DNA of 64,000 nucleotides. It comes from Nitrososphaerota archaeon (GTDB lineage Archaea; Thermoproteota; Nitrososphaeria; Nitrososphaerales; Nitrosopumilaceae). Position numbers and translations under genes: made by a program. The stretch lies in contig JAJPGU010000006.1 in NCBI GenBank assembly GCA_021325615.1, positions 17,815 through 81,814 on the forward strand, written 5' to 3'. Numbering within the stretch: the first letter of the stretch is position 1; the number at the start of each line of letters is the position of its first letter. Of this stretch, positions 18,663-25,968 are shown one piece after another. Under the pieces are notes generated by a model. It made no database searches and was not told the origin of the DNA. It saw only the letters and a list, made by a program, of their open reading frames with translations.

Positions 18663-19289
18663 CCTCTGCTTGAGGATGATGTAGATGGCGTTCAGTATTG
18701 CCGACGCACACGGGCTTCCGCCCTTCCTGCCGATGTTTGTGATGTACGGTATATCCGCAGACCTCAGCCTCTCCTTTGACTCGGCCGCGCACACAAACCC
18801 GACGGGAATCCCTATGACTAGTGCCGGCCTTGCGACGCCTTCTTCTGCCATCTGGATGACCTCCTCAAGCGCGGTTGGCGCATTTCCAATTGCCACTACC
18901 CCGCCGTCTATTTCCTTTGCGCCAAGGCGCATGGCAGTCTGGGCCCGCGTCTTGTTGAGCTTCTTTGCCTCCTCGACGACCTTTGCGTCCGAGATGCTGC
19001 AGATTACATTGTTTCCAAACCTTGCCATGTTGTCCTTGTTTAGGAGGCCTGCCACACCATTGACGTCGACTGTTATGCTGCACCCGTTCTTGAGCGCGCC
19101 TATCGCGCTCTCTATTGCGTCCTTATGGAAGACAATCTTGTTTGCCCTTGCAAAGTCAAAATCTGCAGTGGAATGGATTACGCGCTTTACTATTGTCCAC
19201 TCGTCACTGCTGTAGGGGTGGGACCCTATCTCGGCGTCGATAATCTCCATGCTCTTGTCCTCTATTGACTGTCCCTTTGGGGTGATCAC
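18651..19289 (-). CDS. cbiC: Cobalt-precorrin-8X methylmutase
   Basis: 212 residues. Moves the C11 methyl to C12 in corrin ring synthesis. The family motif RVIHSTADFDFA carries the catalytic His (39), and the C-terminus has GNAPTALEEV, ALVIGIPVGFVCAAESK and the GGSPCASAILNAI end. Four-base overlap with the upstream cbiX gene marks an operon cbiD-cbiG-cbiX-cbiC. Confidence 0.95.
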   Translation of the reverse strand: MITPKGQSIEDKSMEIIDAEIGSHPYSSDEWTIVKRVIHSTADFDFARANKIVFHKDAIESAIGALKNGCSITVDVNGVAGLLNKDNMARFGNNVICSISDAKVVEEAKKLNKTRAQTAMRLGAKEIDGGVVAIGNAPTALEEVIQMAEEGVARPALVIGIPVGFVCAAESKERLRSADIPYITNIGRKGGSPCASAILNAIYIILKQRLSS

Positions 19290-20032
19290 TTCTCCGCCTC
19301 CATCGCCCTCTCAAGGACCAGGTCTATCATCCTCTCGTCGGTACCGAGGTGCTCAGATATCAAGACGTTCCCGATGCCAGACGCCTTGATTGCGGGACCA
19401 AGGTCCTCGTGTATGTCGCGCTTGACATGGGCTCCCTTGTGGAGGAAGTATGGGACCACGACAAGGCAGTCGGGGCTGTTCCCCGCGCAGGTGTCTATCC
19501 CCTGCTTTATGTTGGGTTCTTCGATCTCAAGGAAGCAATAGTTGACATTCCTGTAGAGTGGGGCAAGGCCGTCTGCGACATACTTGAGGGCAGACCTTGC
19601 GTCCGGGTCCTTGCTGCCGTGACCGATGACCAGCACGTCAACATTCTTTTTCTGGGATGAGACGCCGTTCGTTGCAAGGGTTCCCTGGATTTTCTCGTCT
19701 ACAAGCGTTATGAGGGATGCATGCATGTTCATGGGCTTTGAGATCGAGAGCCTTACCCGCGTCCTTGGCTGGAACTTGGAAGCCGTGTCCACTGCAGCCT
19801 TGACCTTCCTTCCGGGATAAAGGAAATAGGGAACTATGGTAAGGGAATCTATCCCCTCTGAAAGGCACTTCATTATTCCCTCCTCGATGTAGGGGGGTAC
19901 CACCTCGAGAAAACAGTATCCGGAGACGTCGTACCTGCCCTTCTGCCTTGCCTTGTCGCAGATGTACTGGAGCTCGTGCCTGACGTCGTCCTCGTGGCTC
20001 CCCCTGTCGATAAGCAGCAGCCCGCGCCTCAT
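19286..20032 (-). CDS. cbiX: Sirohydrochlorin cobaltochelatase, two-domain CbiX
   Basis: 248 residues, a tandem CbiX with two related halves. The N-terminal half has LLLIDRGSHEDD and TIVPYFLYPGRK; the C-terminal half has VLVIGHGSKDPDA and LVVVPYFLHKGAHVKRDI. Inserts cobalt into sirohydrochlorin, the entry step of anaerobic cobalamin synthesis. The C-terminal half keeps the usual GHGS; the first has RGSH. Overlaps cbiC and cbiG by four bases each. Confidence 0.92.
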   Translation of the reverse strand: MRRGLLLIDRGSHEDDVRHELQYICDKARQKGRYDVSGYCFLEVVPPYIEEGIMKCLSEGIDSLTIVPYFLYPGRKVKAAVDTASKFQPRTRVRLSISKPMNMHASLITLVDEKIQGTLATNGVSSQKKNVDVLVIGHGSKDPDARSALKYVADGLAPLYRNVNYCFLEIEEPNIKQGIDTCAGNSPDCLVVVPYFLHKGAHVKRDIHEDLGPAIKASGIGNVLISEHLGTDERMIDLVLERAMEAEK

Positions 20033-21096
20033 TTTGTCATCCTCGCTATCGCGATGGTAAGATTTGGGGGGAATTTCTGCTTTTCAACGACCAGCGTCCC
20101 GCCGGAACTCTTGATGGCGGCAGCTTCCGACACGCTTGGTGTACCCTCAAACGTTTGGACTACCTCCGACGGGTTTGGTATCGTTATGTTTGCAAGCTCC
20201 TGCTTCTCGTAATAATCTACGGGAACCTTCATCTCTTCTGCAAGCTCACGCAGCCCTGCAACCTGCGCCTCCTTCTTGATTGAGGCAAATCTTGCTACCG
20301 ACTTGGGGCTGAGGCCGAACCTTGAGAGGCAGAACTCGAGGCCCTCCCTGATGGTGTCCCGCGCGGTGTCCCAGTGGAGTCCCACACCGACAACAAGCGT
20401 CTTTGGCCTGTAAATCACGGCGCGGCCAAGCACGGAGCCGTCCTTGACTGCCCTGTCCGATATGATGAGGAACCCCTTGCAGTCTGAATTTATCATGTCT
20501 TCTATATCGGAGTAGACGTGGACGTTCTTTGGCAGTTCCCTCTTGGGGAGCCACCAGTCCCTCTCGCCCGCGTCCTGAAAAACACCTATCTTTTCCTCGT
20601 TTACCATGAATGCGGAAACCTTGGTCACCGTCGAGTCGTCGTCAATCTGCCAGCCAAACTCCCTCCCTACCAAATCCACCGCGATTGTCTTGTTAACGTC
20701 CGCGGCAGTCGTGATGATGGGAGTTGCGCCGATGATCCCTGCGATCTCCTCTGATAGCTGGTTTGCACCGCCAAGGTGGCCCGAGAGCGTGCTGATTACA
20801 AACTTGGCCGTATCGTCGATTACCACAACCGCGGGGTCTGTCTTTTTGTCCCTCATGTGGGGTGCGACAAGGCGTATGACGGCACCAAGCGAGAATATGC
20901 AGACAAGCGCCTCGTGGCTCTTGAAGAGGTCTCCTACCTTTGCCGTCGTGGGCTCTTCAAACCATGTGACTGAGGAATCTCCAGTTGAGAGCTTGGAGGG
21001 GGCAAAGACCTGGGAGGACGGGAACTTGGCCCTGATCCTTTTTGCAATGTCAATGCCGTTCTTTGTAATAGCTATGATGGCTAGTTTATCCAACAA
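20029..21096 (-). CDS. cbiG: Cobalt-precorrin-5A hydrolase
   Basis: 355 residues. CbiG opens the delta-lactone of cobalt-precorrin-5A. The N-terminal domain has CIFSLGAVIRLVAPHM (about 68-83), the middle FVISTLSGHLGGANQLSEEIA and ITTAADVN, and the C-terminal domain LVVGVGLHWDTA and VARFASIKKEAQVAGL. Overlaps cbiX by four bases; cbiD ends 30 bases upstream. Confidence 0.93.
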   Translation of the reverse strand: MLDKLAIIAITKNGIDIAKRIRAKFPSSQVFAPSKLSTGDSSVTWFEEPTTAKVGDLFKSHEALVCIFSLGAVIRLVAPHMRDKKTDPAVVVIDDTAKFVISTLSGHLGGANQLSEEIAGIIGATPIITTAADVNKTIAVDLVGREFGWQIDDDSTVTKVSAFMVNEEKIGVFQDAGERDWWLPKRELPKNVHVYSDIEDMINSDCKGFLIISDRAVKDGSVLGRAVIYRPKTLVVGVGLHWDTARDTIREGLEFCLSRFGLSPKSVARFASIKKEAQVAGLRELAEEMKVPVDYYEKQELANITIPNPSEVVQTFEGTPSVSEAAAIKSSGGTLVVEKQKFPPNLTIAIARMTK

Positions 21097-21126
21097 GGGG
21101 TCATCTCTTGGATTGGAACATATCTG

Positions 21127-22227
21127 TTACTCTTTCTTTGGATGCCTTCCGACCACATTGCCGTCAAAATCAAACATGATTACGTCGATCGCAAACTTTT
21201 CCTCGGAGTGCTTTCGGAGCTGGCCGTATACCTCGGCGCATATCAAGTCAAAGTACTTCCTCTCAAAGCCCTTGCCTGAGACAATCTCGGATACGTGCCT
21301 TGCCGTGTTTGCCTTTTTTATCTGAGATAGCACGTCGTCTGACGCGCCGCAACTCCTAGCAAGGCCTGCAAGAAACTCCATGTCCACCTTGGAGCCCTTG
21401 ACGTGGGTCTGCTTGACGCCCATCCCCATCTTTGTCAGCTTGCCTATGAATCCTGCCACGTAGGCCTTTCTGATTCCCTTCTTTGCACACTGCTGGACGG
21501 TATAGCCTGAAAAGTCGCCCATCTGGACAAAGCAGTGGTCCGGCAGGTCGATTATCTTCCTTGCAAAATCCTCGCTCCTGCCGCCGGTTGTGAGGACCAC
21601 GGTGTCGTTTCCCATCGCTATGGTGACGTCTATGCTCTGGCGGATTGATGCCGCAAAGGATGCGGTAGAGTACGGGACTACGATGCCGCTTGTCCCAAGA
21701 ATCGAGATGCCTCCAAGTATTCCAAGGCGCGGGTTGTCAGTCTTTGGGGCAATCTCCCTTCCCTTTGGCACCGTGATGAGCACCTTGATGCCGTTCTTCT
21801 TTAGGATGTCATGGGCTGCCTCGGTGAGATTCTCGGCAATCATCTTCTTCGGGGTTGGGTTTATCGCAGCGGCTCCCACCTCCAGGCCAAGCCCCGGCTT
21901 TGTCACCCTGCCAACCCCCTCGCCCCCGTCTATCTCTATCATGCCGATTTTTTCGGTAAGGGATACGGTGGTCTGGATCTCGGCCCCGTGGGTGACGTCC
22001 GGGTCATCGCCGCCGTCCTTTATGACGGTGCATGTTGCCGTGTTCTTGTCAAACTCGCACCGGGCTATGCTAATTCTGATTGTCGACTTTTTTGGAAGCA
22101 TTACGTCGACGGAATCCAACTTTTCCTGCCTGAGGATTGCAAGCACTCCCGCCTTTGCGCCAGCTGTTGCCGATGTCCCGGTGGTGTATCCGGTCCTCAT
22201 CTTTCCCCTGGGCCTGTCAGATTCCAT
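21127..22227 (-). CDS. cbiD: Cobalt-precorrin-5B C(1)-methyltransferase
   Basis: 366 residues. CbiD methylates C1 of the corrin ring. The N-terminal MRTGYTTGTSATAGAKAG, DGGDDPDVTHGAEI, GEGVGRVTKPGLGLEVG and GTSGIVVPYSTASF motifs are diagnostic. First gene of the operon cbiD-cbiG-cbiX-cbiC. AT-rich sequence with TTAATAGATATC just upstream supplies the promoter. Confidence 0.95.
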   Translation of the reverse strand: MESDRPRGKMRTGYTTGTSATAGAKAGVLAILRQEKLDSVDVMLPKKSTIRISIARCEFDKNTATCTVIKDGGDDPDVTHGAEIQTTVSLTEKIGMIEIDGGEGVGRVTKPGLGLEVGAAAINPTPKKMIAENLTEAAHDILKKNGIKVLITVPKGREIAPKTDNPRLGILGGISILGTSGIVVPYSTASFAASIRQSIDVTIAMGNDTVVLTTGGRSEDFARKIIDLPDHCFVQMGDFSGYTVQQCAKKGIRKAYVAGFIGKLTKMGMGVKQTHVKGSKVDMEFLAGLARSCGASDDVLSQIKKANTARHVSEIVSGKGFERKYFDLICAEVYGQLRKHSEEKFAIDVIMFDFDGNVVGRHPKKE

Positions 22228-22264
22228 ACGTGAAATTATTTTGATATCTATTAATGCTATATGA

Positions 22265-22720
22265 TTATTTCAGGATCCCGGCAAGTATTATCCAGAGGGC
22301 GATTGCGCCAAGGCCGCCGTAAAGAATCAGGTGGGTGCCCTTGAACGAGGCCTCCTTTTCCCTAAAGTGGCTGTACTCCTCCTGGGTGCTTGCGCCAAAG
22401 GGGTTCTTGAACCCTGCAAAGTTCGGCCCAAAGTTAAAGTTGTCATTCATGGTGCTGCCCTCGTATTTTTTCCAGAACTGCGCATACTTGGCCTCGACGT
22501 CCGTATCTGACGCCTTGGCCTGGGACTTTTCCTCGCGGCGCAGTATCTGGTAGGCCTCGGTTATCTGCTTGAACCTCTCCCCGTCCTGTTGCGTCGAGTT
22601 CCTGTCGGGGTGGTATTTCAGCGAGAGCTGCCTGTATGCATTTTTTATCTCCTTCTGGGATGCCCCCTTTTGCACGCCAAGGACCCGGTAGCAGTCAGCA
22701 GGCTTCAAGCACCTAGACAT
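22265..22720 (-). CDS. J-domain protein with a C-terminal membrane anchor
   Basis: 151 residues. An N-terminal J domain (about 9-62) has the HPD motif in KYHPDRN (34-40), so it should stimulate a DnaK-type ATPase. A charged linker follows and one membrane span (about 130-150) closes the protein, leaving the J domain in the cytosol. It is not a full DnaJ: no Gly/Phe-rich or zinc domain. The partner is unknown. Confidence 0.82.
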   Translation of the reverse strand: MSRCLKPADCYRVLGVQKGASQKEIKNAYRQLSLKYHPDRNSTQQDGERFKQITEAYQILRREEKSQAKASDTDVEAKYAQFWKKYEGSTMNDNFNFGPNFAGFKNPFGASTQEEYSHFREKEASFKGTHLILYGGLGAIALWIILAGILK

Positions 22721-22733
22721 TGTCGCAACATCA

Positions 22734-22743
22734 AAATTAATTT
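22734..22743. promoter_or_regulatory. Palindromic TATA-like box between divergent genes
   Basis: AAATTAATTT is a perfect palindrome between the J-protein start (22720) and the reductase start (22766). The distance to 22766 (about 27 bases) is typical; to 22720 (about 18) it is short. It may serve the reductase alone or both genes. Confidence 0.4.
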
Positions 22744-22765
22744 GTCGCCCTGCCTGCGGTTTACT

Positions 22766-23614
22766 GTGATCAAGGTTACAATCTCGGGGGCAAGCGGGTT
22801 CGTAGGGCGGAACATCGGCAAGTTTCTCGAGGATGGCGGGTACGAAATCATTGCCCTTTCAAGGGCAAAGTGGCCCAAGTTTGGGAGGCACGTAATAACA
22901 AGGAACCTTGCCGGCAAGGGACTCGAAAGAGCAGTCGTGGGGTCGTCTGCATTCCTGCACTTTATCGGCACGGGCAGGCAGACTGCAGAGGAGGACTACG
23001 AATCCGTAAACGTCGCGCTGACAAGAGCCGCCATATCGCTCTGCAAGAGGTCGGGCATCCGCAAGGTGATATACTTTAGCGGCCTTGGGGCCGACAGGAG
23101 GTCCACCCTTGGCTATTTCATATCAAAGTTCAGGGCCGAGCAGGAGATAATCTCCTCGGGTCTTGACTATACAATATTCCGGCCCTCATATATCATGGGA
23201 GGGGGCGATCCGCTCTCAAAGGTGCTTTTGCAGCAGGCCGCAAGGGGTTCTGTCACGATTCCTGGCTCGGGCAGGTACCGCCTCCAGCCAATCCATGTTT
23301 TGGATGCCGCAAGGATAGTCTCTGCGGCAATCCATGAAAAAAAATTCTCAAGGAAGATAGTAGACCTTGTGGGTCCAAGGACAGTAACATACGCCAAGCT
23401 TGTGGGGGATCTGGTGGGTAGGTCAAAAATCAGGCACGCTGACTTTGAAAAGGCGTACCACGAGGCACTTGTCTCAGCCAAGCCGCCGTTTGGGGTGGAC
23501 GACCTTAGCATCCTTGTAGGGGACTACCTTGGGGACCACCGCAGGCTGGCAAGAATGTCAAAAATAGAGTTCACAGGATATGATGATATGCTAAAGGCCT
23601 GCAGACTTGCGTAG
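22766..23614 (+). CDS. NAD(P)-binding protein, NDUFA9-like atypical SDR
   Basis: About 282 residues from the GTG at 22766, placed by the upstream TATA-like box. The Rossmann motif [16 protein letters not shown] is at the very N-terminus, with FHF-like LHFIGTG and [11 protein letters not shown] segments and [12 protein letters not shown] as in NDUFA9/complex I assembly-type and related NAD-dependent epimerase proteins. It lacks a clear YxxxK. Substrate unknown. Its end overlaps the opposing metK end by 24 bases. Confidence 0.8.
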   Translation: MIKVTISGASGFVGRNIGKFLEDGGYEIIALSRAKWPKFGRHVITRNLAGKGLERAVVGSSAFLHFIGTGRQTAEEDYESVNVALTRAAISLCKRSGIRKVIYFSGLGADRRSTLGYFISKFRAEQEIISSGLDYTIFRPSYIMGGGDPLSKVLLQQAARGSVTIPGSGRYRLQPIHVLDAARIVSAAIHEKKFSRKIVDLVGPRTVTYAKLVGDLVGRSKIRHADFEKAYHEALVSAKPPFGVDDLSILVGDYLGDHRRLARMSKIEFTGYDDMLKACRLA

Positions 23615-24769
23615 GATGTCGGCCTTGTCGGTCTTTTCCCAGGTGAAGTTTTCCTCGTTCCTTCCAAAGTGTCCGTATGCCGCAGTCATCTTGTAGATGG
23701 GCCTCTTGAGCTTGAGCTGCGATATGATTGCAGCCGGCCTCATGTCAAAGTTCTTCCTGACCAGGCTCTCTATCTGCTCCTCGGGGATCTTGGAAGTGCC
23801 AAAGGTGCTGACCATCAGCGATACCGGCTCAGCAACGCCTATTGCGTATGCCACCTGCACCTCGCACCTTTCTGCAAGGCCTGCAGCCACGATGTTCTTT
23901 GCGATGTACCTGCACATGTAGCACGCCGACCTGTCTACCTTTGAGGGGTCCTTTCCTGAAAACGCGCCGCCTCCATGCCTTCCCATGCCGCCATACGTGT
24001 CAACAATAATTTTGCGCCCAGTAAGGCCTGCATCCCCGGGCGGGCCGCCTATTACAAACCGCCCAGTCGGGTTGACATGGATCTTTATCTTGTCGTTCCA
24101 GAGGCTGCCGCAGACCGGCTTGATTATCTTCTCGACAAGCTCCTTCTTTATCTGGTCGTTGCTAATCTCAGGCGAGTGCTGCGTCGAAAGCACTATGGTC
24201 TCTATCCTTTTTGGCTTGCCGTCCTCGTACTCTACTGTTACCTGCGACTTGCCGTCCGGCCTTGCCCAGGGAATCTCCTTCTTCTTCCTTGCCTCGGCAA
24301 GCCTGCGCGTAAGCTTGTGAGCCAAAAGTATCGGCATGGGCATGAGCTCCGCGGTCTCGTTGCTTGCATAGCCAAACATCAGGCCCTGGTCCCCGGCCCC
24401 CTGCTCCTTGCTCTCGTTTGCAGAGACGCCCATTGAGATGTCGGGGCTCTGGGCATGAAGCGATACTAGGACGCTGCACGAGTCCGAATCAAAACCATAC
24501 TGCGGGTTGTCATAACCAATTTCCTTGATGGTCCTTCTGACCACGTCCTGGATGTCAAACCTTGCCTTTGACGTGACCTCGCCTGCCACCACAACTATGC
24601 CGGTGGTCGTCATGGTCTCTACTGCAACCCTCGAGTCGGGGTCCTGCCTTAGGAACTCGTCAAGTATTGCATCTGATATCTGGTCGCATACCTTGTCGGG
24701 ATGTCCCTCGGTGACCGATTCTGAGGTAAAAAGAAAACTTCTGCTCATTTCATCCAATGTCTGGGTCAT
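23591..24769 (-). CDS. metK: S-adenosylmethionine synthetase, bacterial type
   Basis: 392 residues. Makes S-adenosylmethionine from ATP and methionine, needed for the corrin methylations of the neighbouring cob block. Motifs [16 protein letters not shown] (about 21-36), [12 protein letters not shown] (about 121-132) and [17 protein letters not shown] (about 265-281) are those of bacterial/eukaryotic MetK, not of the divergent archaeal enzyme. The ATG overlaps the LSm stop (TAATG), so they are coupled. An internal ATG at 24748 (MSRSFLF) is an alternative start. Confidence 0.95.
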   Translation of the reverse strand: MTQTLDEMSRSFLFTSESVTEGHPDKVCDQISDAILDEFLRQDPDSRVAVETMTTTGIVVVAGEVTSKARFDIQDVVRRTIKEIGYDNPQYGFDSDSCSVLVSLHAQSPDISMGVSANESKEQGAGDQGLMFGYASNETAELMPMPILLAHKLTRRLAEARKKKEIPWARPDGKSQVTVEYEDGKPKRIETIVLSTQHSPEISNDQIKKELVEKIIKPVCGSLWNDKIKIHVNPTGRFVIGGPPGDAGLTGRKIIVDTYGGMGRHGGGAFSGKDPSKVDRSACYMCRYIAKNIVAAGLAERCEVQVAYAIGVAEPVSLMVSTFGTSKIPEEQIESLVRKNFDMRPAAIISQLKLKRPIYKMTAAYGHFGRNEENFTWEKTDKADILRKSAGL

Positions 24770-25011
24770 TACAGCTCGTTTTCTAGCTTGATAAATAGAA
24801 CGTTATTTCCTCTTACTATAACCCTGCCATAATTTGCAACGGTCTTGCCATTGCTTATCTCCTCGGCGTCAGTCATAATCAGATTCATGTAAGAATCAAC
24901 GTTGTTCATCTTTCCCTTGTATTCGATGTCGCTTTTCAGTCTGACTATCACCTTTTTGTTTACACCCTTTTGAAGAGTTGTCAGAGGTCGCTTAGGAGCT
25001 GCTTGTGACAA
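24769..25011 (-). CDS. LSm/Sm-like RNA-binding protein
   Basis: 80 residues with the Sm1 motif ([28 protein letters not shown]) and the Sm2 motif ([13 protein letters not shown]). Such proteins form rings that bind U-rich RNA. TTG start at 25011. First gene of a two-gene operon with metK. Confidence 0.92.
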   Translation of the reverse strand: MSQAAPKRPLTTLQKGVNKKVIVRLKSDIEYKGKMNNVDSYMNLIMTDAEEISNGKTVANYGRVIVRGNNVLFIKLENEL

Positions 25012-25152
25012 TCATTAATTCACTTGTCACCAGTGCTTGTTGACGGAAATAAAAGGGTTCTGTTATATCGGGAATGGATGTGATAAAAGAACGAAATCCA
25101 GCCATACCGCATCTAAAACCATTTAATTTCTCGTATTTTCTAACATATTGAT

Positions 25153-25800
25153 TTGATATCTACCGGTCTTGCACGACTTGACGAGCTCCTTGGAGGAGGA
25201 ATTGCGGGAGGCCAGATATACGACATCTTCGGGCCGGCAGGCAGCGGCAAGACACAGCTTGCAATGCAGATTTGCGCAAATGCTGCCATGGAAAAAATAA
25301 TTTACCAGGATACCACCGGCACATTCCGTCCCGAGAGGCTGCTGCAGATGATGCGGGCAGGAGGCCACGGCCCGGAACTACTTGATAACATCACGGTAGC
25401 AAGGATAACAAACACGGCAGAGCAGATATCGGGCCTTGCAAGGATAGGGGAGATGCTGCCCTCCCTCGTGGTAATAGACAGCATAACGGACCTCTTCTCT
25501 TTCGAGTATGCAAAAGAGTCAAGCTCGCTTGAAAAGCACGTCAAGTTCATGGACTACATGCACTCGCTGAGCCTTGTCTGCGTCAAGAACCGTATTCCTG
25601 CAGTGGTAACAAACGGCGTCAGGGGCACGGGGGAGCAGGAGAGGGAAAACCTTGACAGGTCCATCTCTATTTTCACCCACAGGAAGATCCGGCTCTCAAA
25701 GATCGGGAGCAGGTTTGCGGCACAGGTCATGCCGGCGTTCGGGCAAAGAAAGGAGGCCTTGTTTGAGATAACGCCTGAGGGGCTTGCCGCGCCAAGCTAA
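25153..25800 (+). CDS. radB: RadB-like RecA-family ATPase
   Basis: 215 residues. Walker A GPAGSGKTQ (about 27-35), Walker B SLVVIDSITDLF (about 104-115). It lacks the N-terminal helix-hairpin-helix domain of RadA, so it fits RadB or another short RadA paralogue; it would assist recombination repair. TTG start about 28 bases after TTTAATTTC. Confidence 0.85.
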   Translation: MISTGLARLDELLGGGIAGGQIYDIFGPAGSGKTQLAMQICANAAMEKIIYQDTTGTFRPERLLQMMRAGGHGPELLDNITVARITNTAEQISGLARIGEMLPSLVVIDSITDLFSFEYAKESSSLEKHVKFMDYMHSLSLVCVKNRIPAVVTNGVRGTGEQERENLDRSISIFTHRKIRLSKIGSRFAAQVMPAFGQRKEALFEITPEGLAAPS

Positions 25801-25833
25801 ATCTATTTAATGCCCTTTGCCCAAACCCACCAC

Positions 25834-25968
25834 ATGGCAGGAATTTTTGATCAGATACCGATTATCACTGTAATCCTTTTTGGAGCCGGCATAGTTGGTG
25901 CAATGGTATACGAGCGATCTAGAACAAGAGAACCCAAGGAATCAGAGTCATCCACTACTGCCACTTGA
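25834..25968 (+). CDS. Small single-span membrane protein (44 aa)
   Basis: ATG at 25834 opens a 44-residue frame: MAGIFDQIPIITVILF, a hydrophobic span (about 8-25), then a charged, Ser/Glu-rich tail. CTATTTAATG about 30 bases upstream can act as its TATA box. It overlaps the helicase 5' end by about 70 bases in another frame, so it may be the first gene of a coupled pair, or the helicase start lies inside it. Function unknown. Confidence 0.5.
   Translation: MAGIFDQIPIITVILFGAGIVGAMVYERSRTREPKESESSTTAT

Noticed and set aside
22589..22765. Upstream extension of the NDUFA9-like gene
   Set aside because: The extension overlaps the J-protein gene and the Rossmann motif starts right after the GTG at 22766, which also fits the TATA-like box.
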